The notes under the pieces: model-generated
What the model saw: the letters and a program-made list of their open reading frames with translations, nothing else
Databases searched by the model: none
Told to the model about the DNA's origin: nothing
Assembly: GCA_028717105.1 (NCBI GenBank)
Contig: JAQUOM010000088.1
Span: 1 to 6,573, forward strand
Direction of reading: 5' to 3'
Source of the DNA: Candidatus Omnitrophota bacterium
Lineage (GTDB): Bacteria; Omnitrophota; Gorgyraeia; Velamenicoccales; Velamenicoccaceae
DNA: 6,573 nucleotides
In this document: positions 1 to 5,936 of the stretch, piece after piece
How the letters are laid out: each line of letters begins with the position of its first letter
Numbering within the stretch: the first letter of the stretch is position 1
Position numbers and translations under genes: made by a program

Positions 1-65
1 ATCAGCGAAACAAACATCGAGACCCAATAAATCCTGAACTCCCTGACCCGTAAAGAAGAAAACAT
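1..65 (-). CDS. MFS transporter, N-terminal fragment (continues past the window edge)
   Basis: Only the first 21 complete codons are inside the window, from an ATG at 65-63 reading towards position 1. The peptide starts MFSSLRVREFRIYWVSMFVS and then L. This is the typical opening of the EntS/MFS_3-type major facilitator exporters: a short basic stretch with an R-x-F-R-x-(Y/F)-W pattern, followed by the first membrane helix entered through a 'SLIG'-like segment. Such proteins are inner-membrane transporters with about 12 helices that export small molecules by proton antiport. The start is supported by a GGGGAG ribosome-binding site at 75-80, nine bases upstream. The gene begins 35 bases after the stop of the oxidoreductase gene on the same strand, so cotranscription is likely. 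The substrate cannot be told from this fragment. The call rests on a short N-terminal pattern only, so it is moderately sure. Confidence 0.68.
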   Translation of the reverse strand, partial: MFSSLRVREFRIYWVSMFVSL

Positions 66-74
66 ATGATGGAT

Positions 75-80
75 CTCCCC
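75..80 (-). promoter_or_regulatory. Ribosome-binding site of the MFS gene
   Basis: GGGGAG on the minus strand, nine bases before the ATG at 65. It sets the start of the fragmentary transporter gene, which is otherwise too short to be judged as an ORF. Confidence 0.6.
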
Positions 81-100
81 GGGCTAAAGCCAAGGAAGGT

Positions 101-808
101 TTAATAGCCGATAAAATCTTCCGTAACGATCTTGTCTTCGGGGACAGATAACTTATTCATGAGCATCTTGGCCATCGCATCCACCATGGCGGGGGGTCCG
201 CAGGAATAGAACATCCGCTCCGCGTAATCCCCGATCTCTTGACGGACCATATCGGCATCGATATATCCCTGCCGGCAACCCTCGATGCTTTCATCGCAAT
301 CCGTCAGAGTATAGATGATCTCCAGGCGGCTGTTCTCCTTATGCATCGCGGCGAAATCATTGCGGAAAAGGAGATATTCCGGCGTCCGGCTGGAATACAG
401 AAGCACCAAGCTCGATTCAAGTTTTCTGTCCGCCGCGTATTTAAAGATGCTGCGCACCGGCGTAACACCGATACCGCCGATCAGGAAAGCCGCCTTGGGG
501 TATTGGCCGTAAAACGTGAAGTTCCCCATGGGGAAACGCACGTTGCACTTCTGACCGATCTCCAATTCGTTCAACTCCTTCGAGAACGGGCTTTGGCTCA
601 ATTTTTTTGTGAACTGAATGAATCCTTTTTCAGTCGGCGAGCTCGAAAGCGAAAACGCCTTGGACACCGGGCGGCCCCCGATGGAAAGCGTCAAGACAAG
701 ATACTGGCCAGGCAAATATGTCACTTCGTCCTCCAGGGCAAAACGAAAAGTCTTGACGTCGCAACAATGCGTGGCGATCTCTATCAGTTCCAACTGATAA
801 TTTTGCAC
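101..808 (-). CDS. FAD/NAD(P)-binding oxidoreductase, ferredoxin reductase (FNR) type
   Basis: A 235-residue flavoprotein made only of the two ferredoxin-NADP reductase superfamily domains. Residues 1-100 are the FAD-binding beta barrel, with R46-P-V-S-K-A-F-S-L-S-S-S-P as the flavin-binding segment. Here K50 and F52 stand where the family usually has Arg and Tyr. Residues 105-235 are the NAD(P)-binding fold, with GGIGVTPVRS at 111-120, CGPPAMV at 203-209 and a C-terminal E230-D-F-I-G-Y. Members move electrons between NAD(P)H and a flavin, then to an iron-sulfur protein, oxygenase or other acceptor. No 2Fe-2S ferredoxin domain is fused to it, so its partner is unknown. The GTG start is chosen because GCGAGG lies six bases upstream. 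The gene begins 13 bases after the stop of the DHH phosphoesterase gene and is followed after 35 bases by the MFS gene. The superfamily is near certain; the substrate is not assignable. Confidence 0.92.
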   Translation of the reverse strand: MQNYQLELIEIATHCCDVKTFRFALEDEVTYLPGQYLVLTLSIGGRPVSKAFSLSSSPTEKGFIQFTKKLSQSPFSKELNELEIGQKCNVRFPMGNFTFYGQYPKAAFLIGGIGVTPVRSIFKYAADRKLESSLVLLYSSRTPEYLLFRNDFAAMHKENSRLEIIYTLTDCDESIEGCRQGYIDADMVRQEIGDYAERMFYSCGPPAMVDAMAKMLMNKLSVPEDKIVTEDFIGY

Positions 809-814
809 GAGAAA

Positions 815-820
815 CCTCGC
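815..820 (-). promoter_or_regulatory. Ribosome-binding site of the oxidoreductase gene
   Basis: GCGAGG on the minus strand, six bases before the GTG at 808. It lies in the 13-base gap after the phosphoesterase stop codon and supports the non-ATG start. Confidence 0.6.
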
Positions 821-821
821 T

Positions 822-1805
822 TTAAAGCTCTTTGAGCGTCCTCTTGATCAACCTGTCTTTTTCTATTTTCTTGCGTCCGATGAAACAACCGGCGACATCG
901 GGATGCCCCCCTCCGCCGAACTCTTCGGCAATCAGGCCGACGTTCACCCGCCCCTTGGACCTCAGGCTGACGCGCCAGCGGCCCCCCGTCATCTCCCGGA
1001 ACAGAAGGACGACCTTGACGTCTTTGAGGGTACGGATCTGGTCGGCGATCGGATCGACATCCTCTTCGCTGGCGGCCAGGCGTTTGAGATCGGCCGCCGT
1101 CACGTACGTCACGGCCAGGCGTTTATGCTTGAAGAAACGAATACGCGAAAAACATATCCCCAGAAGCTTCGCCTCCTGGGACGTTCGGCTCCAGTAACTT
1201 TTCTCGACCAGGTCGTAATAATCCACACCCCGGGAGATCAGATCTGCGCAGATATTAAACGTCTTCGCCGAGATGGTCGGAAGCCGGAATGATCCGGTTT
1301 CGACAATAATGGAAACCAAAAGACAAACCGCCATCCTGCGATCGAGGGGAATGCCCATCATCCTGATCAGATCGTAAATGATCTCGCCGACCGCCGCGGC
1401 CCTTTCATCGATCAAACGGCATCGTGCAAAAGGCTTACGGAACGCATGATGGTCGATCTCGATCGTCTGCCGCGCCGGCCGAAATATCTTTTCGTACAAG
1501 GCACCCAGCTGCACCCGGGAAGCGCAGTCCAGCGCGATAGCCAGATCAAAAGAACGGCGACCGGCATCTTTCAGCCGGATAGAACCGTAAAACGGCAGGA
1601 AATGATATCGCCGGGGCAGGACGCTCGGAGAAAACAAAGTCACATCTTTATGCAAGCGCTTTAACCCCATGGCCAAAGCCGCCATGGAACCTAACGCGTC
1701 GCCGTCGGGAAACATATGGACGAAAATAGCGATCCGCCGGGCCTTCCTGATCGCGTCGGCCACCCGCCTGTAATCCCTGACGTTCCACAATGCCATGGTA
1801 TTCAT
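822..1805 (-). CDS. nrnA: DHH/DHHA1 family phosphoesterase, NrnA-like (oligoribonuclease / pAp phosphatase)
   Basis: From the ATG at 1805 this is 327 residues, the usual size of NrnA. This family degrades 2-5 nt RNA (nanoRNA) and dephosphorylates 3'-phosphoadenosine 5'-phosphate in the cytoplasm. Manganese-site motifs are visible in order: H30-M-F-P-D34-G-D36-A-L-G-S, D93 in ALDCAS, D118-H119-H120, and E169-T-G-S-F where the family normally has DTG. The C-terminal DHHA1 domain carries a substrate-binding GGGGH at 297-301 (followed by PDVAG). The frame stays open to an ATG at 1871, which would add 22 residues rich in Gly and Arg. I prefer 1805 because family members begin about 25-30 residues before the first His motif, and no good ribosome-binding site precedes 1871. 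That start also has only a weak site, so it is uncertain. The gene follows the YjbQ gene and its stop is 13 bases before the oxidoreductase start. Confidence 0.92.
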   Translation of the reverse strand: MNTMALWNVRDYRRVADAIRKARRIAIFVHMFPDGDALGSMAALAMGLKRLHKDVTLFSPSVLPRRYHFLPFYGSIRLKDAGRRSFDLAIALDCASRVQLGALYEKIFRPARQTIEIDHHAFRKPFARCRLIDERAAAVGEIIYDLIRMMGIPLDRRMAVCLLVSIIVETGSFRLPTISAKTFNICADLISRGVDYYDLVEKSYWSRTSQEAKLLGICFSRIRFFKHKRLAVTYVTAADLKRLAASEEDVDPIADQIRTLKDVKVVLLFREMTGGRWRVSLRSKGRVNVGLIAEEFGGGGHPDVAGCFIGRKKIEKDRLIKRTLKEL

Positions 1806-1892
1806 CTCGTTGCCGCCGCGTGTTTGGACAAAAACGGCTATCCTGCAACCGCCGCGACCTTTAAGGATCATGGAAGGCTCGGCCGCGGGGCC

Positions 1893-2309
1893 TCACTCGC
1901 CGATCACCTTGACCAGAACGCGTTTTTTCCGTTGCCCGTCGAATTCCCCGTAAAAAACCTGTTCCCAGGGCCCAAAGTCGAGCTCTCCTTTGGTCACAGC
2001 CACAACGACCTCCCGACCCATGATCGTACGCTTGAGATGCGCATCCGCGTTATCCTCGCCGGTCAAGTTATGCTGATACGCGTCTTTCCCGAACGGCGCA
2101 AGCTTTTCTAACCATACGCCGAAATCCCCGTGCAGGCCCGACTCATCATCATTGATGAAAACAGAAGCTGTGATATGCATCGCATTGACCAGGCACAGCC
2201 CTTCCTTAACACCGCTTTTTCTAATGATCTCTTCGACATCCGGTGTGATATTAATAAACTCCTGCCGGTTTTTCGTCTGAAACCAAAGATATTCGGTATA
2301 GGCCTTCAC
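1893..2309 (-). CDS. yjbQ: YjbQ / UPF0047 family protein (secondary thiamine-phosphate synthase-like)
   Basis: A 138-residue protein with full-length similarity to the UPF0047/YjbQ family. E. coli YjbQ was reported to have weak thiamine-phosphate synthase activity in vivo; the true role of the family is unsettled. Family landmarks are present: N42-A-M-H45-I-T-A-S-V-F, then N53-D54-D-E56, the N87-A-D-A-H91-L-K-R segment, and the terminal W115-E-Q-V-F-Y-G-E-F-D-G followed by a KRVLVKVIGE end. The conserved His and acidic residues are thought to form the putative active site. The start is GTG at 2309. It matches the usual N-terminus (MK-x-YTEYLWF-x-T) and has AAGGA ten bases upstream. The gene sits between the YkgJ-type gene (69-base gap) and the phosphoesterase gene, all on one strand. 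The family is near certain; the biochemical role is not. Confidence 0.95.
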   Translation of the reverse strand: MKAYTEYLWFQTKNRQEFINITPDVEEIIRKSGVKEGLCLVNAMHITASVFINDDESGLHGDFGVWLEKLAPFGKDAYQHNLTGEDNADAHLKRTIMGREVVVAVTKGELDFGPWEQVFYGEFDGQRKKRVLVKVIGE

Positions 2310-2311
2310 GG

Positions 2312-2374
2312 CTATCCGTTCCTTGAGTTCATAGAGTTTATGGAGTCCTGGAAGACAAGCTCAGCGAACTCCAT
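2312..2374 (-). other. Possible 20-codon leader reading frame before yjbQ
   Basis: ATG at 2374 to TAG at 2314-2312, two bases before the GTG start of the YjbQ gene. It encodes a 20-residue acidic peptide beginning MEFAELVF and ending NSRNG. The frame overlaps the inverted repeat at 2337-2377, and the YjbQ ribosome-binding site lies inside its last codons. Ribosome-binding support for its own ATG is poor (AAAGAG about 13 bases upstream). It could be translated as a coupling leader or could be a chance frame; I favour chance slightly. Confidence 0.2.
2320..2324 (-). promoter_or_regulatory. Ribosome-binding site of the YjbQ gene
   Basis: AAGGA on the minus strand, ten bases before the GTG at 2309. 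It supports the non-ATG start. Confidence 0.5.
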
Positions 2375-2377
2375 AAA
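2337..2377 (-). repeat. 10-bp inverted repeat in the YkgJ-YjbQ intergenic gap
   Basis: The arms TTTATGGAGT (2377-2368 on the minus strand) and ACTCCATAAA (2346-2337) are perfectly complementary around a 21-base loop. The repeat begins just after the YkgJ-type stop codon and ends 27 bases before the YjbQ start. No run of T follows it, so it is not a classic intrinsic terminator. It could be an RNA hairpin stabilising or separating the two coding parts of the message, or a binding site. Confidence 0.45.
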
Positions 2378-2378
2378 A

Positions 2379-2669
2379 TCAATAGACTCTTTTGTAGTTT
2401 TTATACGCGCATCGATATGAACCGGCCCACGAGCCTGAAAGAACCTTCCGGACCGGCGCACAGAGAAATTCGTTACCATGGATCGTCCGGCGCAGGCCGA
2501 AGCGATCCTCATAAATACGGCAATAGTAACGGCCATCGGCCCCTCGCGCCAGTTCACGACAGGGATCTTTTTCAAATAAACCGCAGCATCCGCCGCACCG
2601 CCGGCATAGACCCTCATAGTCCTGGCTGGCTTTTCTTAAATACGCTTCGTAAGCGGCTTCATCCCCCAT
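2379..2669 (-). CDS. YkgJ family CxxCxxCC cysteine-cluster protein
   Basis: A 96-residue protein from the ATG at 2669. It has the family signature C22-R-R-C25-G-G-C28-C29 and four further Cys at 37, 50, 70 and 87. These eight conserved-looking cysteines are expected to bind zinc or an iron-sulfur cluster. The YIYEDRFGLR-like stretch around residues 52-60 and the final SYRCAYKNY are also typical of the small members. The molecular role of the family is not established. The frame is open to a GTG at 2705, but nothing resembling a ribosome-binding site precedes that GTG. The ATG gives the usual family N-terminus (a short acidic lead, then EAYLRKA). The coding region overlaps the last 34 bases of the cupin gene in another frame, suggesting translational coupling. 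The family call is strong; the start is moderately sure. Confidence 0.88.
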   Translation of the reverse strand: MGDEAAYEAYLRKASQDYEGLCRRCGGCCGLFEKDPCRELARGADGRYYCRIYEDRFGLRRTIHGNEFLCAPVRKVLSGSWAGSYRCAYKNYKRVY

Positions 2670-3127
2670 GGCCCCATCCGTATCCCGGTTTTCCAATAAA
2701 CACACCTGACAGATGCGTTTTCAGTGATCTTGATGTCAGACTCTTTGCCCATGGCCACAACACCGTGCCAGATGCCTTTTTTAAGAACAACGGGCTTATC
2801 GAGTAAAAAGCAGGCGATATCGCCGGCCTTGCGCCGACGGGCAACGAAAAGAAGGCTGCGGCCGCACACAGGCTCAAAGCTCTCCAATGAACAGGGATGC
2901 TGCTCTAATCTATCTATAACTTTATCACGCACAACCAGATAAGCGATGCGCCATCCTGCAGCATTTCTCTGACGCACAACAATCCTGAAAAGATTTCCGC
3001 AGCGGCGCGCGCCTCTTTTCGGATAATCAATGATCCATCCGTAAGGCTTGAACAACTCGCCCGCCCGGGATACCCTCATAAAAGGATACGCTATCGATGG
3101 GCTTATCCGCGCGATCATTTTTTTCAT
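2636..3127 (-). CDS. Ureidoglycolate lyase (AllA)-like cupin, divergent
   Basis: A 163-residue protein from the ATG at 3127. The body resembles the AllA family of small cupins, which release urea and glyoxylate from ureidoglycolate. Landmarks are F26-K-P-Y-G-W-I-I near the start, L74-E-Q-H77-P-C-S-L-E-S-F-E-P, and K117-G-I-W120-H121-G followed by a D131-I-K-I-T-E stretch. In typical AllA the last block reads WHHP, so the second His is Gly here. No allantoin or purine catabolism genes are nearby, so the enzyme activity should not be assumed; another small-molecule cupin role is as likely. The start is unsettled: ATG at 3166, 3118 or 3079 and TTG at 3193 are in frame, and none has a good ribosome-binding site. 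I chose 3127 because a promoter-like sequence would begin transcription just upstream of it. The 3' end overlaps the YkgJ-type gene by 34 bases. Confidence 0.7.
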   Translation of the reverse strand: MKKMIARISPSIAYPFMRVSRAGELFKPYGWIIDYPKRGARRCGNLFRIVVRQRNAAGWRIAYLVVRDKVIDRLEQHPCSLESFEPVCGRSLLFVARRRKAGDIACFLLDKPVVLKKGIWHGVVAMGKESDIKITENASVRCVYWKTGIRMGPWGMKPLTKRI

Positions 3128-3164
3128 CTGTGTCAATGGGGAACGTTCGTTTTCCAACGCTCCC

Positions 3165-3193
3165 ATCTTACCGAAAACCGGGGGGTTTGACAA
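3165..3193 (-). promoter_or_regulatory. Possible sigma70-type promoter before the cupin gene
   Basis: On the minus strand TTGTCA (3193-3188) is followed after exactly 17 bases by TAAGAT (3170-3165), matching the -35 consensus at five of six positions and the -10 at four of six. A transcript would start near 3158, about 30 bases before the ATG at 3127. It lies in the 95-base gap after the exonuclease stop codon, the longest clearly non-coding gap in the window. The motif is short, so this is a candidate only. Confidence 0.35.
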
Positions 3194-3222
3194 GGCTGAA
3201 ATTGAAACGGCGAGGACTTCTT

Positions 3223-3912
3223 TCAGACGGGAAAATTCATATACTTATCCCAATAATGATAAAGTTCCCTGGTCGCAGCGACGTCCCTGAGACAATAACG
3301 CGCAATATCCAAATGGCGGCTGTCTTTAAAGAGATTTTTGACATCGAGTCCTGTGACCCCTTCTTCTTTCGGGCTTTTGATACCGAAGGCATTGCACCAG
3401 ACATGCAGGCTGAAGCGCCTGCGCACAGCGCCAAGGAACGTCAATTTTTCCATCAGATCGACATGCATATTGGATCGATACCTGTCGGGCATCAAGTTCT
3501 TTGTCGCCTTCAAGCGGTGAACCGCCGAACGCACGAGGATAAAAGGACAATCGAATCCGCGGCCGTTGAATGTGATAAAAGTGTCGTATTTCGATATTTT
3601 CGACCAAAAGAGCTCCAGGAGTTGTTTCTCGTTGGGAACGGAGAAATATTCCGTCTCTCCCTCAACGGTGCGTTCCGGCTGACGCGACGGCACCTGATAA
3701 TAGACAGAGGCCTTGTCCGTCTCGGCCTCCAGCATCGCGATCGTCACGATCTGGGCCGTGACAGGATAGAAACTGAGGGAATCGCGCACCTCCTGCTCTT
3801 CCTCGTCGGTCTTGGCAAACTTCAGGAGATACTCCTGGGTCGCCTGGTCAAACGTATCGAATTCCGCCCCTACCGTTTCGATATCAAAAATAATCTTGTG
3901 ATTTGTCGTCAT
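3223..3912 (-). CDS. Predicted 3'-5' exonuclease, PolB-like (DEDDy, RNase H fold)
   Basis: A 229-residue protein of the family described as related to the exonuclease domain of DNA polymerase B (PF10108-like). Such enzymes remove nucleotides from 3' ends of DNA with two metal ions. The motifs are all visible: Exo I F9-D10-I-E12-T, Exo II F115-N-G-R-G-F-D121-C-P-F, and Exo III Y206-C-L-R-D210, which makes it a DEDDy enzyme. A further H150-V-D152-L-M-E segment is typical of the family. No polymerase domain is present and the length is normal for stand-alone members, so it should be intact. The ATG at 3912 lies inside the end of the helicase gene (29-base overlap) and has GCGGAG seven bases upstream, which strongly supports the start and suggests translational coupling with the helicase. 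I infer a role in DNA repair or recombination end processing. Confidence 0.93.
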   Translation of the reverse strand: MTTNHKIIFDIETVGAEFDTFDQATQEYLLKFAKTDEEEQEVRDSLSFYPVTAQIVTIAMLEAETDKASVYYQVPSRQPERTVEGETEYFSVPNEKQLLELFWSKISKYDTFITFNGRGFDCPFILVRSAVHRLKATKNLMPDRYRSNMHVDLMEKLTFLGAVRRRFSLHVWCNAFGIKSPKEEGVTGLDVKNLFKDSRHLDIARYCLRDVAATRELYHYWDKYMNFPV

Positions 3913-5929
3913 CGAAATACTCCGCTAATTTTTGGTAAAGCCCTTCTTTGCCCATCCGGGGGACCTGGGAATCGTCAAGCCGAAAACCCGCGTCCTCATA
4001 CCAGACATAATCCGTTTTGATCTTTTCTAAAACCCTCGGTTCCGAAATAAAACGCGACAGCCTGTTAAAACTATGCATGCCGCCGTTACGCCCTTCATTA
4101 TGAAGAGACAGATGCAGTTGTTTCCTGGCCCGTGTCACCGCGACATACAGAAGCCGCCGCTCTTCTTCAATCGCGTCATCGTCATCAAGGGCATACGACA
4201 CGGGGATGCTGCCGTCGACCAGGGCGATCAGAAAAACGGCATCCCACTCCAATCCCTTGGCGGAATGGACCGTCGAAAGGGTCACGGGACGTTCGTCTTC
4301 CTTTTTTCCTTCGCCGTCCAAACGGCTGCGTTCCGGCGGCTCAATCGTAACAAAATCGACCAGAAACTGTTCTAAAGACGCGTAGCCGGCGGCGATTTCG
4401 ACAAACGCCTCCAGATCTTCCTGCCGCGCGGGATAGTCATCGAATTTCTTCTTGAGGATAGGCGTGTAGAACTGGATAACCTTCTTGATCTTCCCGTCGA
4501 TGGTTTCGATACCGGCCAGGCGACGGAAGAGTTCCGCGAGCTTCAACACGTCCCGCCGGACCTCGGTGCTTTTAATGACCAGGGCGACGTCCTTCTCAAG
4601 GGCCTGCGCATCCAGATTCAAGATCAGGTCTCTCACGCGTTCAGCCGTACGCGGACCTACGCCTTCCAGAAGCATAAGGATCCTGGCAATGGAAATCTCG
4701 TCCTTGGGGTTATGGTGCGCTTTTAAAAAAGCCAGGACGTCTTTGACGTGAGCCGTCTCTATAAATTTCATGCCACCGAAAACGGCAAACGGGATATTCA
4801 GTTTTGACAGGGCCAGCTGAACAGGCAAAGACAGGTAATTCGACCTGTAAAGGACACCGATCGAACCCAGCGGCGTCCCGTCATCCCGTAGTTCCTTGAC
4901 ACGGTGCGCCACCCATTCGGCTTCGGTGAAAGCGTCTTTAAAATAAGACAGGGTCGGTTTTTCATCGCCGGGACGCGTCGTAAAGAGGACCTTGGAGTAT
5001 TTCTGTTTCTCGCCTTCGATGACCGCATTGGCCACGTCCAGGATCGGCTGCGTAGAACGGTAATTGTATTCGAGCTTGATGATCCTGGTGTCGGGAAAAT
5101 GCCTGGGAAAATCGAACATATTCTTGTAATAAGCGCCCCGGAAACTGTAGATGCTTTGCGTGTCATCTCCGACAGCCATGCAATTGTTGTGCCTCCGGGC
5201 AAGGGCATAGACGATGTCGGCCTGGATCTTGTTGGTATCCTGAAATTCATCGACCATGCAGTAACGGAAATGCGATGCAACTTTTTCGTTGATCGCCGGC
5301 GTCTCCAGAAGAAACTTCAGATAAATCAGCATGTCGTCATAATCGATCAGATTGCGCTCGACTTTGAATTGCGTATACATTTTGCGCAGGTCCTCGAGCT
5401 GGTGTGCTATCGCAACGAAATGAGGATAATCTTTAGCCAGGACTTCGCGGATCGGCTGATTGCGATTGATGCTCATGCTCAAGACCGAACGCAGCGTATC
5501 TTTTTTCGGAAACCGCGACTTCTCCTCCAGGAATCCCGCCTTGGCGGACAAAAGATGCAAAAGATCAGAAGAGTCCGATTCGTCCAGAAAAGAAATGATC
5601 TCTCCCAATCCCAAAGCGCTTTTGTACTGGCGGATCAAGCGATAGGCAAAGGAATGAAACGTCCCCCCTTCTATCTTTCGGCATCTCGGATCATGAAGGG
5701 ACGCCCGGCTGAGCATCTCTCTGGCCGCCTTGCGCGTGAAGGTCAAAAGAAGGATCTGTTCGGGAGCAATGCCTTTCTCGATCATGTAAAGACATCGATA
5801 TTCGATCACCCGGGTTTTTCCTGTCCCTGCCCCCGCGACGACCAAAAGAGGACCGTCAATGGTCGACACCGCATCCCACTGAGCAGGGTTAAGGAACTGC
5901 TTGATATCCTGGGTCTTGAACTTTTCCAT
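3884..5929 (-). CDS. UvrD/PcrA/Rep-type superfamily 1A ATP-dependent DNA helicase
   Basis: A complete 681-residue helicase that would unwind DNA 3'-5' using ATP, as in repair, replication restart or removal of recombinase filaments. All motifs are present in order: Q motif F12-L-N-P-A-Q17, Walker A G33-A-G-T-G-K38-T39, motif Ia L62-T-F-T-R-K-A-A-R, G89-T-F-H-S-F-A, Walker B V226-D-E-F-Q-D231, motif III G254-D-D-T-Q-S-I-Y-S-F-R-G, motif IV L287-E-Y-N-Y-R-S-T, motif V T550-L-S-T-V-H-S-A-K-G-L-E-W, and motif VI R591-R-L-L-Y-V-A-V-T-R-A-R. The 2B region (about 370-545) is present but the C-terminal tail is short, so it is somewhat smaller than PcrA or UvrD (about 720). No nuclease domain is fused. 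The ATG starts seven bases after the stop of the Pro-rich gene, at the centre of a 14-bp palindrome. The family is certain; which of UvrD, PcrA or Rep it replaces is not. Confidence 0.96.
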   Translation of the reverse strand: MEKFKTQDIKQFLNPAQWDAVSTIDGPLLVVAGAGTGKTRVIEYRCLYMIEKGIAPEQILLLTFTRKAAREMLSRASLHDPRCRKIEGGTFHSFAYRLIRQYKSALGLGEIISFLDESDSSDLLHLLSAKAGFLEEKSRFPKKDTLRSVLSMSINRNQPIREVLAKDYPHFVAIAHQLEDLRKMYTQFKVERNLIDYDDMLIYLKFLLETPAINEKVASHFRYCMVDEFQDTNKIQADIVYALARRHNNCMAVGDDTQSIYSFRGAYYKNMFDFPRHFPDTRIIKLEYNYRSTQPILDVANAVIEGEKQKYSKVLFTTRPGDEKPTLSYFKDAFTEAEWVAHRVKELRDDGTPLGSIGVLYRSNYLSLPVQLALSKLNIPFAVFGGMKFIETAHVKDVLAFLKAHHNPKDEISIARILMLLEGVGPRTAERVRDLILNLDAQALEKDVALVIKSTEVRRDVLKLAELFRRLAGIETIDGKIKKVIQFYTPILKKKFDDYPARQEDLEAFVEIAAGYASLEQFLVDFVTIEPPERSRLDGEGKKEDERPVTLSTVHSAKGLEWDAVFLIALVDGSIPVSYALDDDDAIEEERRLLYVAVTRARKQLHLSLHNEGRNGGMHSFNRLSRFISEPRVLEKIKTDYVWYEDAGFRLDDSQVPRMGKEGLYQKLAEYFDDDKSQDYF
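3920..3925 (-). promoter_or_regulatory. Ribosome-binding site of the exonuclease gene, inside the helicase gene
   Basis: GCGGAG on the minus strand, seven bases before the exonuclease ATG at 3912, within the final codons of the helicase gene. It decides the overlapping start. Confidence 0.65.
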
Positions 5930-5936
5930 GGAAAAA

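Noticed and set aside
82..91. Short palindrome GGCTAAAGCC between the oxidoreductase and MFS genes as a terminator
   Set aside because: Only four base pairs can form around two bases and no T run follows. The next gene has a good ribosome-binding site close by, so read-through is more likely.
239..835. 198-codon plus-strand reading frame
   Set aside because: It is antisense to the FNR-type oxidoreductase, has no recognisable motifs and is Arg/Gln/His-rich as expected of a shadow frame.
1872..1892. GC-rich near-palindrome after the YjbQ stop as a terminator
   Set aside because: The possible stem is short and imperfect and lacks a downstream T run.
1716..2111. 131-codon plus-strand reading frame across the phosphoesterase and YjbQ genes
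   Set aside because: It is antisense to two well-supported genes; no ribosome-binding site or family resemblance was seen.
3097..4020. 307-codon plus-strand reading frame
   Set aside because: It is antisense to the exonuclease, whose catalytic motifs are all intact. The product has no family resemblance and spans the gap and parts of two minus-strand genes.
4798..5280. 160-codon minus-strand frame inside the helicase
   Set aside because: It is an alternative frame of the helicase coding strand, where the helicase frame carries Walker B and motifs III and IV. The product is Arg/Ser/Pro-rich noise.
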